Positions 37,001 to 45,000 of a stretch of 64,000 nt of DNA are shown here, in pieces. Source of the stretch: Forficula auricularia (Eukaryota > Arthropoda > Insecta > Dermaptera > Forficulidae). Position 1 is the first letter of the stretch; each line of letters begins with the position of its first letter. The notes beneath the pieces were generated by a model. The model saw only the letters and a program-made list of their open reading frames with translations, was not told the DNA's origin and made no database searches. A program made the position numbers and the translations under genes. Location of the stretch: contig JALMQS010000102.1 of the NCBI GenBank assembly GCA_024734495.1, positions 6,912,095-6,976,094 of the forward strand, written 5' to 3'.

Positions 37001-38154
37001 ATTGTAATCGTGCATGAAAAAAGTGGGTTTTTTCCTTCTTGTTTTCGAAATATCCCAAAAACGGTTGAAACTATTTTGATTAAAAAAATTGAGCGAAACC
37101 ATGAGATTTGTGTTACCAAATTTCTGTGGACGAGCTAGCTCAAAATCTAGTGTGAATATCGAACCCAAACTTCACACGTAGTTTTGGTCTATTGAGATTA
37201 AGAGCTGATTAGATTTTGGTGCATATCGACTTAAAATTAAGGGGGGTGGAGGGGTTAAAAATTAAAAATCTAGGCCATTTGAGCAAACTCAACCAAATTT
37301 TGTATACATAATCAGTGGGACCCCAGAAGTCTAAAAATTCAAAAACTAACCGCCCAAAATGGGGGGGGGGGGGGGGGCAAAAAATGAAAATAGGCTCTTG
37401 TACCAAACTCAACCAAATTTTGTATACATAATCAGTGGGCCCCCAGGAGTCTAAAAATGCAAAAACTAACCCCCCGCCCCTACATGATTATAAATAATTT
37501 TATTTAATATTAAATATAAATGAGGGGCCAGGTTGTATGGTAAAGTCAAGTGGATGGCCACATCAGAACACGTCAGCTTATTTGATAGAAATTCTCATTC
37601 ATGGTGTCTACTACCGGTACGTTTACCTTAGTATGAGTGTGCTTTTAAAAGCAAATTTTATATTACGAAACAAACTGCTGGTTAATCGAAATAACTAGAA
37701 TTCAAACATAAACTTTGGCTATAATTCAAAAATATTTTAATTCAATATATACCATCTAACTAAAATATCTTCTATTGTAACTGTTAATGCATGGCCCAAA
37801 TGTAGAAATCCTGTAATATTTGGAGGAGGTATTATCATACTAAAAATTTGCTTTTTACTTGAATTTGGAGAAAAATATCCTTTTTTTTGCCACCATTCAT
37901 ACCATCCCTCCTCCACTTTTTTAGGATTATATTCTTTAAGAAAATCCTTCTTTAATCCTATTAAGAAAATATGATAATAAATAAATAATAAAGTAAAAAA
38001 GAAATGCTTAAGAATTTAAAGAAATACCATTTATCGATTTCCAAGATTCATTATATTTAATAGATGAACTATGAATATAATAATCATTTTTTATACTTGT
38101 CAAATGTTTACTAATTGACTTGTAATTTAAATATCCTCTCTTAAATTTTAGCAT
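16053..38154 (-). CDS. VARS2: Valine--tRNA ligase, probably mitochondrial (VARS2 type)
   Basis: Joins valine to tRNA-Val. Seventeen exons (minus, 5' to 3'): 38154-38028, 37957-37753, 35524-35278, 31451-31223, 29455-29276, 29117-28996, 28931-28786, 27240-27124, 24952-24700, 24640-24518, 23734-23627, 22808-22649, 20150-19846, 19777-19574, 19280-19169, 16767-16595, 16316-16173. All introns are GT-AG and all phases agree (985 codons). Domains: a basic N-terminus ([12 protein letters not shown], possible mitochondrial presequence, no GST extension); [14 protein letters not shown] (HIGH-type motif, exon 2); a CP1 editing domain with [11 protein letters not shown] and [17 protein letters not shown] (exons 5-6); [15 protein letters not shown] (exon 9); [10 protein letters not shown] (KMSKS, exon 11); an anticodon-binding domain (exons 13-14); a C-terminal coiled coil (exons 16-17). 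The editing motif has Ser where many ValRSs have Asp (PAHD), which I recall for VARS2 proteins. The 3' end is unsure: reading through the last donor reaches a stop at 16053, but a small further exon (for example 16052-16038) is possible. Confidence 0.9.
17004..17260 (+). mobile_element. Penelope-like retroelement fragment, GIY-YIG C-terminal region
   Basis: Encodes [20 protein letters not shown] followed by [18 protein letters not shown] and [12 protein letters not shown]. This resembles the end of Penelope-like (PLE) proteins, where an H-F-F---ILD-E-N-KR pattern follows the GIY-YIG nuclease. The RT is not present. It lies in VARS2 intron 15. It matters because PLE terminal repeats are a known source of hammerhead motifs like those found elsewhere in this window. 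Confidence 0.6.
17826..18244 (+). repeat. Probable solo LTR inside copy A
   Basis: Absent from the same place in copy B. It has a TATATAAG promoter-like box at about 17896, a GC-rich 5' part and AATAAA signals near 18179. The right boundary reads CACAAGACTTATTTTATA. No inner region or second LTR. Boundaries are approximate. Confidence 0.45.
18269..18439 (+). CDS. Short ORF conserved within TTAA-flanked element family
   Basis: 56 residues beginning [20 protein letters not shown], highly basic. In copy E (minus, about 55231-55090) the same frame begins [20 protein letters not shown] and runs about 40 residues before diverging, and copy B keeps broken pieces. The changes are conservative (R/K, V/I, S/T), which suggests it was once coding, possibly the first exon of the parental transposase. 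No domain is recognised and no function is assigned. Confidence 0.4.
   Translation: MSDRVHYKGRFIKQKVHNKRLKAVATMAEAEKRQKSTKVNPLFRLNKCLVDSLFLV
18532..18684. mobile_element. Small nested MITE
   Basis: Inverted ends GTGAACCGCG (18532) and CGCGGTTCAC (to 18684), with a shared inner TACACCTAATTCCA. It is missing at the equivalent site in the other family copies. Confidence 0.6.
18950..19066. repeat. AT-rich palindrome
   Basis: AGTTGAAATTTTAATAAAAT on one side and ATTTTAATAAAATTTCAACT on the other, around a doubled TTGTTCGTGTAAATAATTAT. It touches the right end of copy A. Confidence 0.7.
20288..20596 (+). mobile_element. SINE, copy 1
   Basis: A GTGGGTCAGTGGTCAGAG box A-like segment, GGTCCGAGACTGAG near the expected box B site, a shared body (AACCGGCGTTAAAAAGTAGG, CAGGTATATGTGGAGAGG), and a tail of AAGAAGAAAGAAAG. 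The same body lies inverted at 62452-62640. It sits in VARS2 intron 12. Confidence 0.65.
20890..21317 (-). mobile_element. Helitron fragment with 5' terminus
   Basis: Read on the minus strand from 21317 it begins TCTATATAATATAAAATTAA then GGTTTTGTCTG, matching the 5' end of the complete Helitron at 40092-41638. It runs to an AACAAAAGTTGTCAGAAATC block and has no 3' hairpin. Confidence 0.65.
21645..21830 (+). mobile_element. LINE 3' fragment with (GAA)n tail
   Basis: Encodes [20 protein letters not shown], a LINE RT C-terminal tail, then ends in AAGAAGAAGAAG. A shorter tail of this kind lies at 30875-30960. Confidence 0.55.
22150..22527. mobile_element. MITE with GAAGTGATAACTT ends and internal duplication
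   Basis: Inverted ends GAAGTGATAACTT (22151) and AAGTTATCACTTC (to 22526). The interior holds two direct copies (about 22230-22330 and 22415-22500) of a segment rich in GTGACGCGTGACG-type words and CATTTACTGCC. Confidence 0.65.
23103..23403. mobile_element. MITE rich in GAATATTC
   Basis: Ends CCCAGGTAACACA and, inverted, CAAGGTAGCACAA. The interior repeats GAATATTC / AGAATATT words many times. The 69-codon open stretch inside has no domain and is treated as chance. Located in VARS2 intron 11. Confidence 0.5.
23804..24479 (+). mobile_element. Deleted mariner element in VARS2 intron 10
   Basis: About 60-bp TIRs start CGAGGATAAGTCAAAAATTA and are flanked by TA. The ORF (24011-24403) keeps the transposase N-terminal helix-turn-helix ([19 protein letters not shown]) and then [20 protein letters not shown], the third-acid region. 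The first two catalytic acids are lost by an internal deletion joining RPST to the distal part. Confidence 0.85.
25200..25736 (+). mobile_element. TTAA-flanked element, GGTAGTTGTTTCGC family, copy B
   Basis: Shortest member (537 bp), with the same ends as copy A. The ORF of copy A is present but broken by small deletions. No nested insertions, so it is useful as the empty-site reference. Confidence 0.8.
26308..26349 (-). ncRNA. Minimal hammerhead ribozyme, copy 3
   Basis: Minus strand order: AAATC (stem I), CTGAAGA core, stem II GGAGG/CCTCC, GAAA, stem III as palindromic ACGT, C17, then GATTT completing a perfect 5-bp stem I. All conserved core bases are present. It is sense to VARS2, within intron 8. 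With a 4-nt palindromic stem III it would most likely work as a dimer, as described for PLE hammerheads. Confidence 0.75.
26555..26596 (+). ncRNA. Degenerate hammerhead motif, copy 4
   Basis: Partner of the previous motif in the other arm. The core reads CTGTAGA instead of CTGAAGA, changing an invariant A, and stem I has one mismatch. Probably inactive. Confidence 0.6.
27590..27920 (-). mobile_element. Mariner transposase fragment
   Basis: Minus-strand pieces in two frames: [15 protein letters not shown] (second catalytic region, DNARPHVA-like) and [20 protein letters not shown] (third acid). The frames are joined by a shift near 27830. Ends are not defined. Confidence 0.7.
28406..28448 (-). 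ncRNA. Minimal hammerhead ribozyme, copy 5
   Basis: AAACC stem I arm, CTGAAGA, stem II GGAGG/CCTCC, GAAACGTC (palindromic ACGT stem III, C17), GGTTT stem I arm (5 bp perfect). Sense to VARS2. Confidence 0.75.
28543..28585 (+). ncRNA. Minimal hammerhead ribozyme, copy 6
   Basis: AAACC at 28543-28547, CTGAAGA at 28548-28554, stem II GGAGG/CCTCC, GAAACGTC at 28573-28580, GGTTT at 28581-28585. Core intact and stem I fully paired. Antisense to VARS2. Confidence 0.75.
29608..30463 (+). mobile_element. hAT-like transposase remnant (VARS2 intron 4)
   Basis: Encodes [20 protein letters not shown] and later [12 protein letters not shown] with frameshifts, resembling the C-terminal part of a hAT family transposase. 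Terminal segments GCTCAGATTTCGCCC and, inverted, GCTTAGACTTTAC look like degraded TIRs. Confidence 0.5.
31585..31872 (+). mobile_element. Jockey-like LINE fragment with poly(A)
   Basis: Encodes [20 protein letters not shown] and STYNLQ-like [18 protein letters not shown], then a 3' UTR and A11. 5' truncated. Inside VARS2 intron 3. Confidence 0.75.
32290..32990 (+). repeat. Probable solo LTR with internal tandem repeat
   Basis: Foreign to the host MITE. It has AACCAATCAG (CCAAT-like), TTTATAAAGGCAG (TATA-like) about 30 bases later, and an AATAAATG signal at about 32692. This order resembles an LTR promoter and polyadenylation region. Ends are uncertain. Confidence 0.45.
32707..32835. repeat. 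Tandem repeat, 39-bp unit
   Basis: TGTGCCAATATTTTATTTAA starts units at 32707, 32746 and 32785, with a fourth decayed unit after. Confidence 0.85.
34308..34690. repeat. Inverted pair of hammerhead-like repeats (VARS2 intron 3)
   Basis: Arms share ATTTGAAGCC, the motif block and a GTGATAAATAAAAA-type outer part. The left arm (minus, 34334-34365) has core CTGAAGA, stem II GTCG/CGAC and GAAACGTT. The right arm (34628 on) has CTGAAAA and is damaged. Stem I is weak in both. Confidence 0.65.
35021..35232. mobile_element. MITE rich in GCAATATTGC
   Basis: Ends CCCAGACAGATGGGAATATT and, inverted, CCCAGACAGACTGGAATATT. The interior repeats GCAATATTGC / AACATTGC words. It sits 46 bp downstream of the VARS2 exon 3 splice donor. 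Confidence 0.75.
35867..37630. mobile_element. TTAA-type element filling VARS2 intron 2
   Basis: Ends TTAAGGTAAACCCACCGGTA and, inverted, TAAGGTAAACGTACCGGTAG, then GTAGAC on both. The interior contains ACTTTACCATAC repeat copy 2. No transposase recognised. Confidence 0.7.
36969..37600. repeat. ACTTTACCATAC repeat family, copy 2
   Basis: Same order of blocks as 10410-11083, including the closing GGTAAAGTCAAGTGGATGGC. Contains an 18-base run of G near 37361. Confidence 0.7.
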
Positions 38155-39034
38155 TTAATAAATTTTATAATTTTCAGTTTATATTTATACTAGTATTTGA
38201 CAGAATAGAAGCTTATTACAATTATGTGATCGTGAATTTTTCTTTAGTAAATCTATCAAGAATTTATAGTCTTAGGATTTAAAAATTAAAAAACATAATT
38301 AAAATCATTTAAATTTGTAAGACACTTGTGGGTTTTTTCTAAGAGAGAGATGTTCTTTTAATTGCGGCTAATTCAAATGATCTAATTAGAAATTTTGGTT
38401 TCTTAAAAAAAGCACTGTTGTAACTAAATAGGTAAGATAATTATTTTATACCTTTTAGTGCATTTTATTTTATTTTTGAGTTCTTATTATTTTATTTGTT
38501 GCATTTAGTTTTTTTGAAGTCGGTTTTATTTTTTTTTATAAAAATTATTATTAAACACACAGTACCTAGGTAATATTAATTATTTAGAATTATATTAACA
38601 AAAGTTAATTTTAAATATTATTTATATGAGAAAATAATACTTAAAAATATATATTTATTATTTATTTAATTAATTTGATTAAATTAAGAGGTAAAATAAT
38701 AATATAATGTATAGTGAACCAATTATCATTCAACAACAAGATATGATTGGATGACTTCGACATCTGACCTTGAAACTCATCCTATCTATTAATATATTTT
38801 TTATTAAGTTGAGAGAGGGTCACTTTTGTCTTGTAGCAAATAATAAAATTTATTTCCAAATAGTTTCTTATCACTCTATAATAACCTTTGACATATTAAT
38901 CTCATATTATCTTTATTTTTCATCTTTTTAGAAATAAATAATCCATCATTTAACCACAAGCCATTTATAAAGCGTAGAATAAGGCTTGTTTTCTTGAATT
39001 TCATAAATTAAATTGTACTATTGAAAATATTAAA
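38155..39034. promoter_or_regulatory. Shared upstream region of VARS2 and ATIC
   Basis: The start codons of the two genes face away from each other across 880 bp with no recognised repeat. The sequence is very AT-rich. I see no reliable TATA or initiator element, so promoter assignment rests on position only. Confidence 0.45.
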
Positions 39035-42000
39035 ATGGCTCTGAATGCAAATCTAGGTAATGTATTTCAAAACAAATTATTTGCTTTTATTTCTATTTTT
39101 CTAAAAATTATTATATTTATTGAATATTTAGCTCTGCTAAGTGTCTCAGACAAATCCGGAGTGATTGATCTTGCAAAGAAGTTGCAATCTTTTGGATTCA
39201 CTTTGATTGCCTCTGGAGGAACTGCAAAGTCTCTCAGAGATGCAAAATTAAAGGTAAAAGATGTTTCTGAAATTACCGGCGCTCCTGAAATGCTCGGAGG
39301 AAGAGTAAAAACTCTTCACCCAGCAGTGCATGCAGGTATTAATTTATTTATGATATATAATTATTTTCATTATTTTTTATTGAGTTGATGATCTGGCAGT
39401 TTTTGGGGTTAGACGACCCTAGAGGCTAATAGAAACTAGTTTCGAAGGCTTGGCCTTCATCTTCAGATTTTTATATTAAATATTTATTTTTTATTAAGTG
39501 AGAATGGTGTAGGTTCTTGGTGAAACATATTTAAATAAAGTAAAGAAAATTTAAAATTAAGAAAATACAAAATTCTAGGTAGTTTTTCCTTGGCCTCATC
39601 TTCAGATTTTTATATTAAATATTTATTTTTTATTATGAGAATGGTGTAGGTTCTGGTGGAACATATTTAAATAAAGTAAAGAAAATTTAAAATTAAGAAA
39701 ATACAAAAATTCTAGGTAGTTTTTCACAAAAAATAAAAGACAAGATGCTTGTTAGGCATGACTCTTTTTCATTAAATTGAAAGTTTTTTTTTGCCGAGAG
39801 TAGCAGAATTTTATATACGAAGAAAAGACACAAAGAATGTATCTTCTGTTGAATTATAAATTTTATTTATTTATAACGAGACTATAGTTTCTGAGGGCTT
39901 TGTTTTTAATTCCTGTGAATCCATTGTAATAGAGTGATGAAGAGGGCAAAGCCTTGAAATCCATATATAGTCTGTTATAAATAAATAAAATTTATAATTC
40001 CAGCAGAAGATACACTCTTTTATTGTCTCCTTCAATGACTCTTTTCACTGTGATCTCCTGAAGATGGGCTCATACCCCGAAATATACCATACTAGCTGCA
40101 AGGTCCGCCTTCGGCGGCCCTCTTGCTACCCAGCCTGCGCCCCCTGGACCCCCACCACCCGAAACTCACCCACCCCCACTACGCCCCCTGGACCCACACC
40201 TCGTACCACCCTGCACACCACATTCCCCGTCACGCCCTCTGGACACCCACCCACCCACCCACCTCAACCGCGCACCACACCCCCACTATGCCGCCCCCTG
40301 GACTCCCCCCGAACCCCCTACTCCACCAACCACGCACCAACACCCCGCACCCTAACACTACATCCCACCCACCCTTACGCCTAGTTTTTGCATTTCTATC
40401 CTTCTAGTGGCCCACAGATTATGTGTACAAAATTTGGTTGAGTTTGCTCCAAGGGCAAAATTTACATTTTTTGACTCTCCCCCCATTTTGGGTGGTTAGT
40501 TTTTGCATTTCTAGCTCTCTAGAGCCCCACAGATTATGTATACAAAATTTGGTTGAGTTTGCTCCAATAGCAAGAATTTACATTTTTTGACCCTCCCATC
40601 TTTTTGGGTGGTTATTGAGTTTTTTAAACAAAAGTTGTCAGAAATCACATCCACTACATCTTTGCCCATAACAAAATTTGCCGTAGAGTTAATAGTTTAG
40701 GAGTTATTTAATAATTTATATTAGTGCGCCCCCCCTCTGCACCCCACCCTACTCTGCCTCACTCCCTCACCACACCCCCATTCCACCCCGCGCACCCCAT
40801 ACCCTAACTCATCCCCACTCCATTCTACCCCGCACCCACCCTCCGCACCCAACACTACATCCCACCCACCCTTACGCCTAGTTTTTGCATTTCTATCCTT
40901 CTAGTGGCCCACAGATTATGTGTACAAAATTTGGTTGAGTTTGCTCCAAGGGCAAAATTTACATTTTTTGACTCTCCCCCCATTTTGGGTGGTTAGTTTT
41001 TGCATTTCTAGCTCTCTAGAGCCCCACAGATTATGTATACAAAATTTGGTTGAGTTTGCTCCAATAGCAAGAATTTACATTTTTTGACCCTCTCCCCCAT
41101 TTTGGGTGGTTAGTTTTTGCATTTCTAGCTCTCTAGAGGCCCACAGATTATGTATTCAAAATTTGGTTCAGTTTGCTCCAAGGGCAATAATTTACATTTT
41201 TTCACCCTCCCCCCCTTTTTGGGTGGTTTTTGAGAGGAATTTTTTTAAACAAAAGTTGTCAGATATCACATCCCCTACAACTTTGTTCATAACAAAATTT
41301 GTCGTAGAGTTAATAGTTTAGGAGTTATTTGATAATATCCATGAGTGTCCCCCCCCCCCCAAACCCCCTTTTGGAGTCAAAATATCAAAACGTTATATAG
41401 CAATAAACTTAAATTAAAATACATCTCATCCAAATATGAAATTTCATAATAATCCCTTCAGCCGTTTTTACGTGAATCGTGAGCAACTTTTCGCGGAAAC
41501 CACACAAACATACATACATACAGACCTGAATTTTGTTGTGGGTGTTTTGGTTTATAACTTTGCTTGAAATGTGTGCAACCAAAATTTGGCGTGATTTGAA
41601 CCAATGCACAGACAAAACCTTAATTTTATATATATAGATAGAGTCATGCTAACAAGCATCTTGTCTTTTCTTTTTGTGAAAACCTATCTATTTTATATTT
41701 TTTTAATTTTAAAAGTTTTTTAAATTTTCTTTACTTTATTTAAATATTTATTTTATTTTTTCTCCGACCATAAGACTCAAAAGAATAAAATCAAGCCTAT
41801 AGTGTGTAACAAATGTGTTTATTAGCATCAAGCCGATTTATTTTTAAAAATTAATAACTCTGTTACTCGGCCAAAATTCTTTCCAATTTTAAGGAGATTT
41901 TAATTAATTTTTAAATTTTTCTATAAATTGTTTGACCCGAAAAACTTTCCATATCAAAATTATTTTAATATACTACCTAACTATAAAATACCATTTCAAA

Positions 42001-45000
42001 TTTTTAAAGGAATCTTATCAAGAAATATAGCTAGTGATCAAGAAGACATGTTAAAAATGAAATATGATATGTTTCGCATTGTGGTTTGTAATCTCTACCC
42101 ATTTGTAAACACTGTTTCGAAACCAGAAGTTACAGTTCCAGAAGCAGTTGAAAATATTGATATTGGTAATTATTATTATATTATAAATAAATATTTCTTA
42201 TATTCTAGAAAATTATTTAAATTGAGATTAGGCGAATGATTATTTATTATATATTTTTTTAAAAACAGGTGGTGTTACTTTGTTAAGAGCTGCTGCTAAA
42301 AATCATTCAAGAGTTACCGTTGTATGTGATCCAAGTGATTATGAAAAAATTATTAAGGAAATTGAAAGTTCTTCAAATAAGGATACTAGCTTAGAAACAA
42401 GGTACGCACTTAAAAATTTAACTAAAATAAAATTTAAAAGCCTATTTTTTTTTATTAAATGATAATGACTCTTAAGGTGCAACACCTATAAGCAATGATA
42501 GTCATTTGCACTCCTGAAAAGAGGACGGCATTCTTGAGAATGGAGGCCGTGGTTTTGGACCAGTTTTTAAGTAGTAATAAAGAGTGTAAGATTCGGTAAA
42601 GAGAGTTGCAGGTCTGGGTTTCCAGTTAATGAATAAAACGAATCGTCGAATTAGTTTTTTTTAAATGAAAATGATGAGAGGAGTTACACCAAAAAGCTGC
42701 ATCCCCTAAAGGCCTGGGTTGGCCCCTCATCTTGAAAAGAAGAAGAAGAGAGGATTTTATGGTTGGGCGGGGGTCGAAGGTATCTGTGGATACGGGTCTT
42801 AATCAGCTGAAGGTTATAAATCTCGGGGAAGACGGTGGGTGGGAGCGAGTTCGTCTCTGGAGGTCATAGGGATAAAAGAGTTGGCGAAAGCGCTTGTTCG
42901 ATTTTTATACAATTTGACAGCGAAGGGGTGCTGGGCGTGTTTCTGGTAAAGAGGGCTTTAGGGGAGATAATTGATTTCAGCTCGACTGAGCAGACACCAT
43001 AGTATCTGTAGTACAGGGAAAGGGCAGAAACGGTTCTTCGGTGGGCCAAGGAGTTGAGTGAGTTAGTTAGGGCCGGGTCTCCTATTAGTTTAATTGCTCG
43101 CTTCTGAATCGCATGCAGTGTGGCAAGAGAATGGTTGGGTCCCCCTCCACAGATGAAAGCCATATTCGAGACAGGGACGAATTTGAGCTTTATATAGTGT
43201 AAGAAGTTGACTGGGAGTATAACAGCGTCTAGACCTAAATAGGAGACCAAGCTTGCACGCTGCAGCTTTAGCAGTGGTTGAGATATGGTCATTCCATGAA
43301 AGGTCAGAGAGTTACGCCTAGCATTGAAATTTTATCCCTGAATGAGTAGTCATATCTACTTGAGGAGCGTGGATGTGAAGATTTAAAGATTGCAAGACTA
43401 GTAAAAGTGGAGCAAGAAGTAAGTTCCTAGAAATCATTTGGATAATAATAAATCCAATGAAGCAGACTTCAAAGGCCAAGGTTTTAATATTTGGGAAAGA
43501 TAAAAATAGGAAGGAAAAATTTTAATTTTTAGAAGTCATAGGAATGAACGAATTGAAGAAATGGCTAGTAATTTTATTTTATTTGTCTATAATTTTATTG
43601 TCAATATGTGTTGAATTGTGCAAGTCGCGTATTTATTACAAATAACTAGCCTACATATACAGTAAATCAAGATTTCCCAAACTTTTTTTACAACAGAACA
43701 CTTCACAAACTAGAATTTACTGATGTTGGTTGAGTTTGGTTCAAAGATCTAGAATCTTCATTTTTGACCTTCCGCCTCATTTTGGGTATTTATTTTCAAA
43801 AATTTTTAAAAAAAATTTTCATCCTCTACAACTTTACTTCTAATGATGTAATTTTTGACATTTTCGTTTAAAATTTTTTTGAAAATAAACACTCAAAATG
43901 AGGCGGGTGGTCAAAAATGAAGATTCTAGACCTTTGGACCAAACTCGACCAACATCAGTAAATTCTAGTTGCCACAAAGGTATTCAGTGAAACGCGCTTT
44001 AACTAGTAAGAACCCGTTCTTACTAAAAACGGGGTTTTACTGCAACATATACCAACATATACCAATAATCAACAATAATAAACAAGTTGAGAAAAAATCA
44101 GTGTAGTTAGAGTAGTTATATAAAATAAAACACATAAAAATGGGAAAATAAAATCAAGTTATTAATAACTTTGATGATTTGAGTCTTTAAATTACAAATT
44201 TTCATGATATTTGGCACAATATTAGATAGTTTAATTCTCATAACTGGTGTTGCATCGAGCCTAAAATACTACTACTACATACTTTGGAAAACTGTATCTA
44301 ATTTTATCTCATTAAATCACATGGAATACTGATATCTATAAAATAAATAAAAATACGTGAATATATTTCCGAAATGCTTGGTTCACCCTAGGAGTGCCAG
44401 CAATATTCGAGTAGAGTAGTTGTGTGAAGATAAGTGTCTAACCTTCGAAAATTGGTAGTATAAAATTTATCAATTTTTTTTATATTTTGACCTATATTAG
44501 TGCCACCTTGAAACCTTTCTTCTCCTTAAGGTAGTCGTTCCGCCAAATGGGTTTTCTTAGGAATTTTTTTGAAATTTAGACAGATTATTATTTAAATACT
44601 TCTGCATCGATTGGTGGCAAAACGAAATTTATGAACATTATAGTTCCGGAGATATTAAATTTCAAAAATAGAATTTTTCAGACCCTTAGGGCTGGAACAC
44701 ACTTGACGTTTTTTACCGATGCCTCCGTGCCAGTAGAGCCTCATAGGATGGTATTGCGACTTACACATTGGGCGGTAAAATAAACGATCGGATTATATAA
44801 CGTCGACGGCAGCAATGCAGCCGACCACTGCCATTACTTTCGTCGGTTTTTTTTTTACCGACAACTGCATTCGTCGGTTAGCCGCTGAAATGATGGCCTA
44901 CATGAGTAAATGCACGTTTACACACTCGGCGTCCAGTCTACCGACGACTGCTGAAGTTGAAAATTGAGAGTGGTGTATAGTTAATTATTTTATTTGCAAT

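Noticed and set aside
40064..40407. Overlapping Pro/Thr/His-rich ORFs
   Set aside because: They come from the C-rich tract at the Helitron 3' end. Low-complexity translation in several frames with no codon preference.
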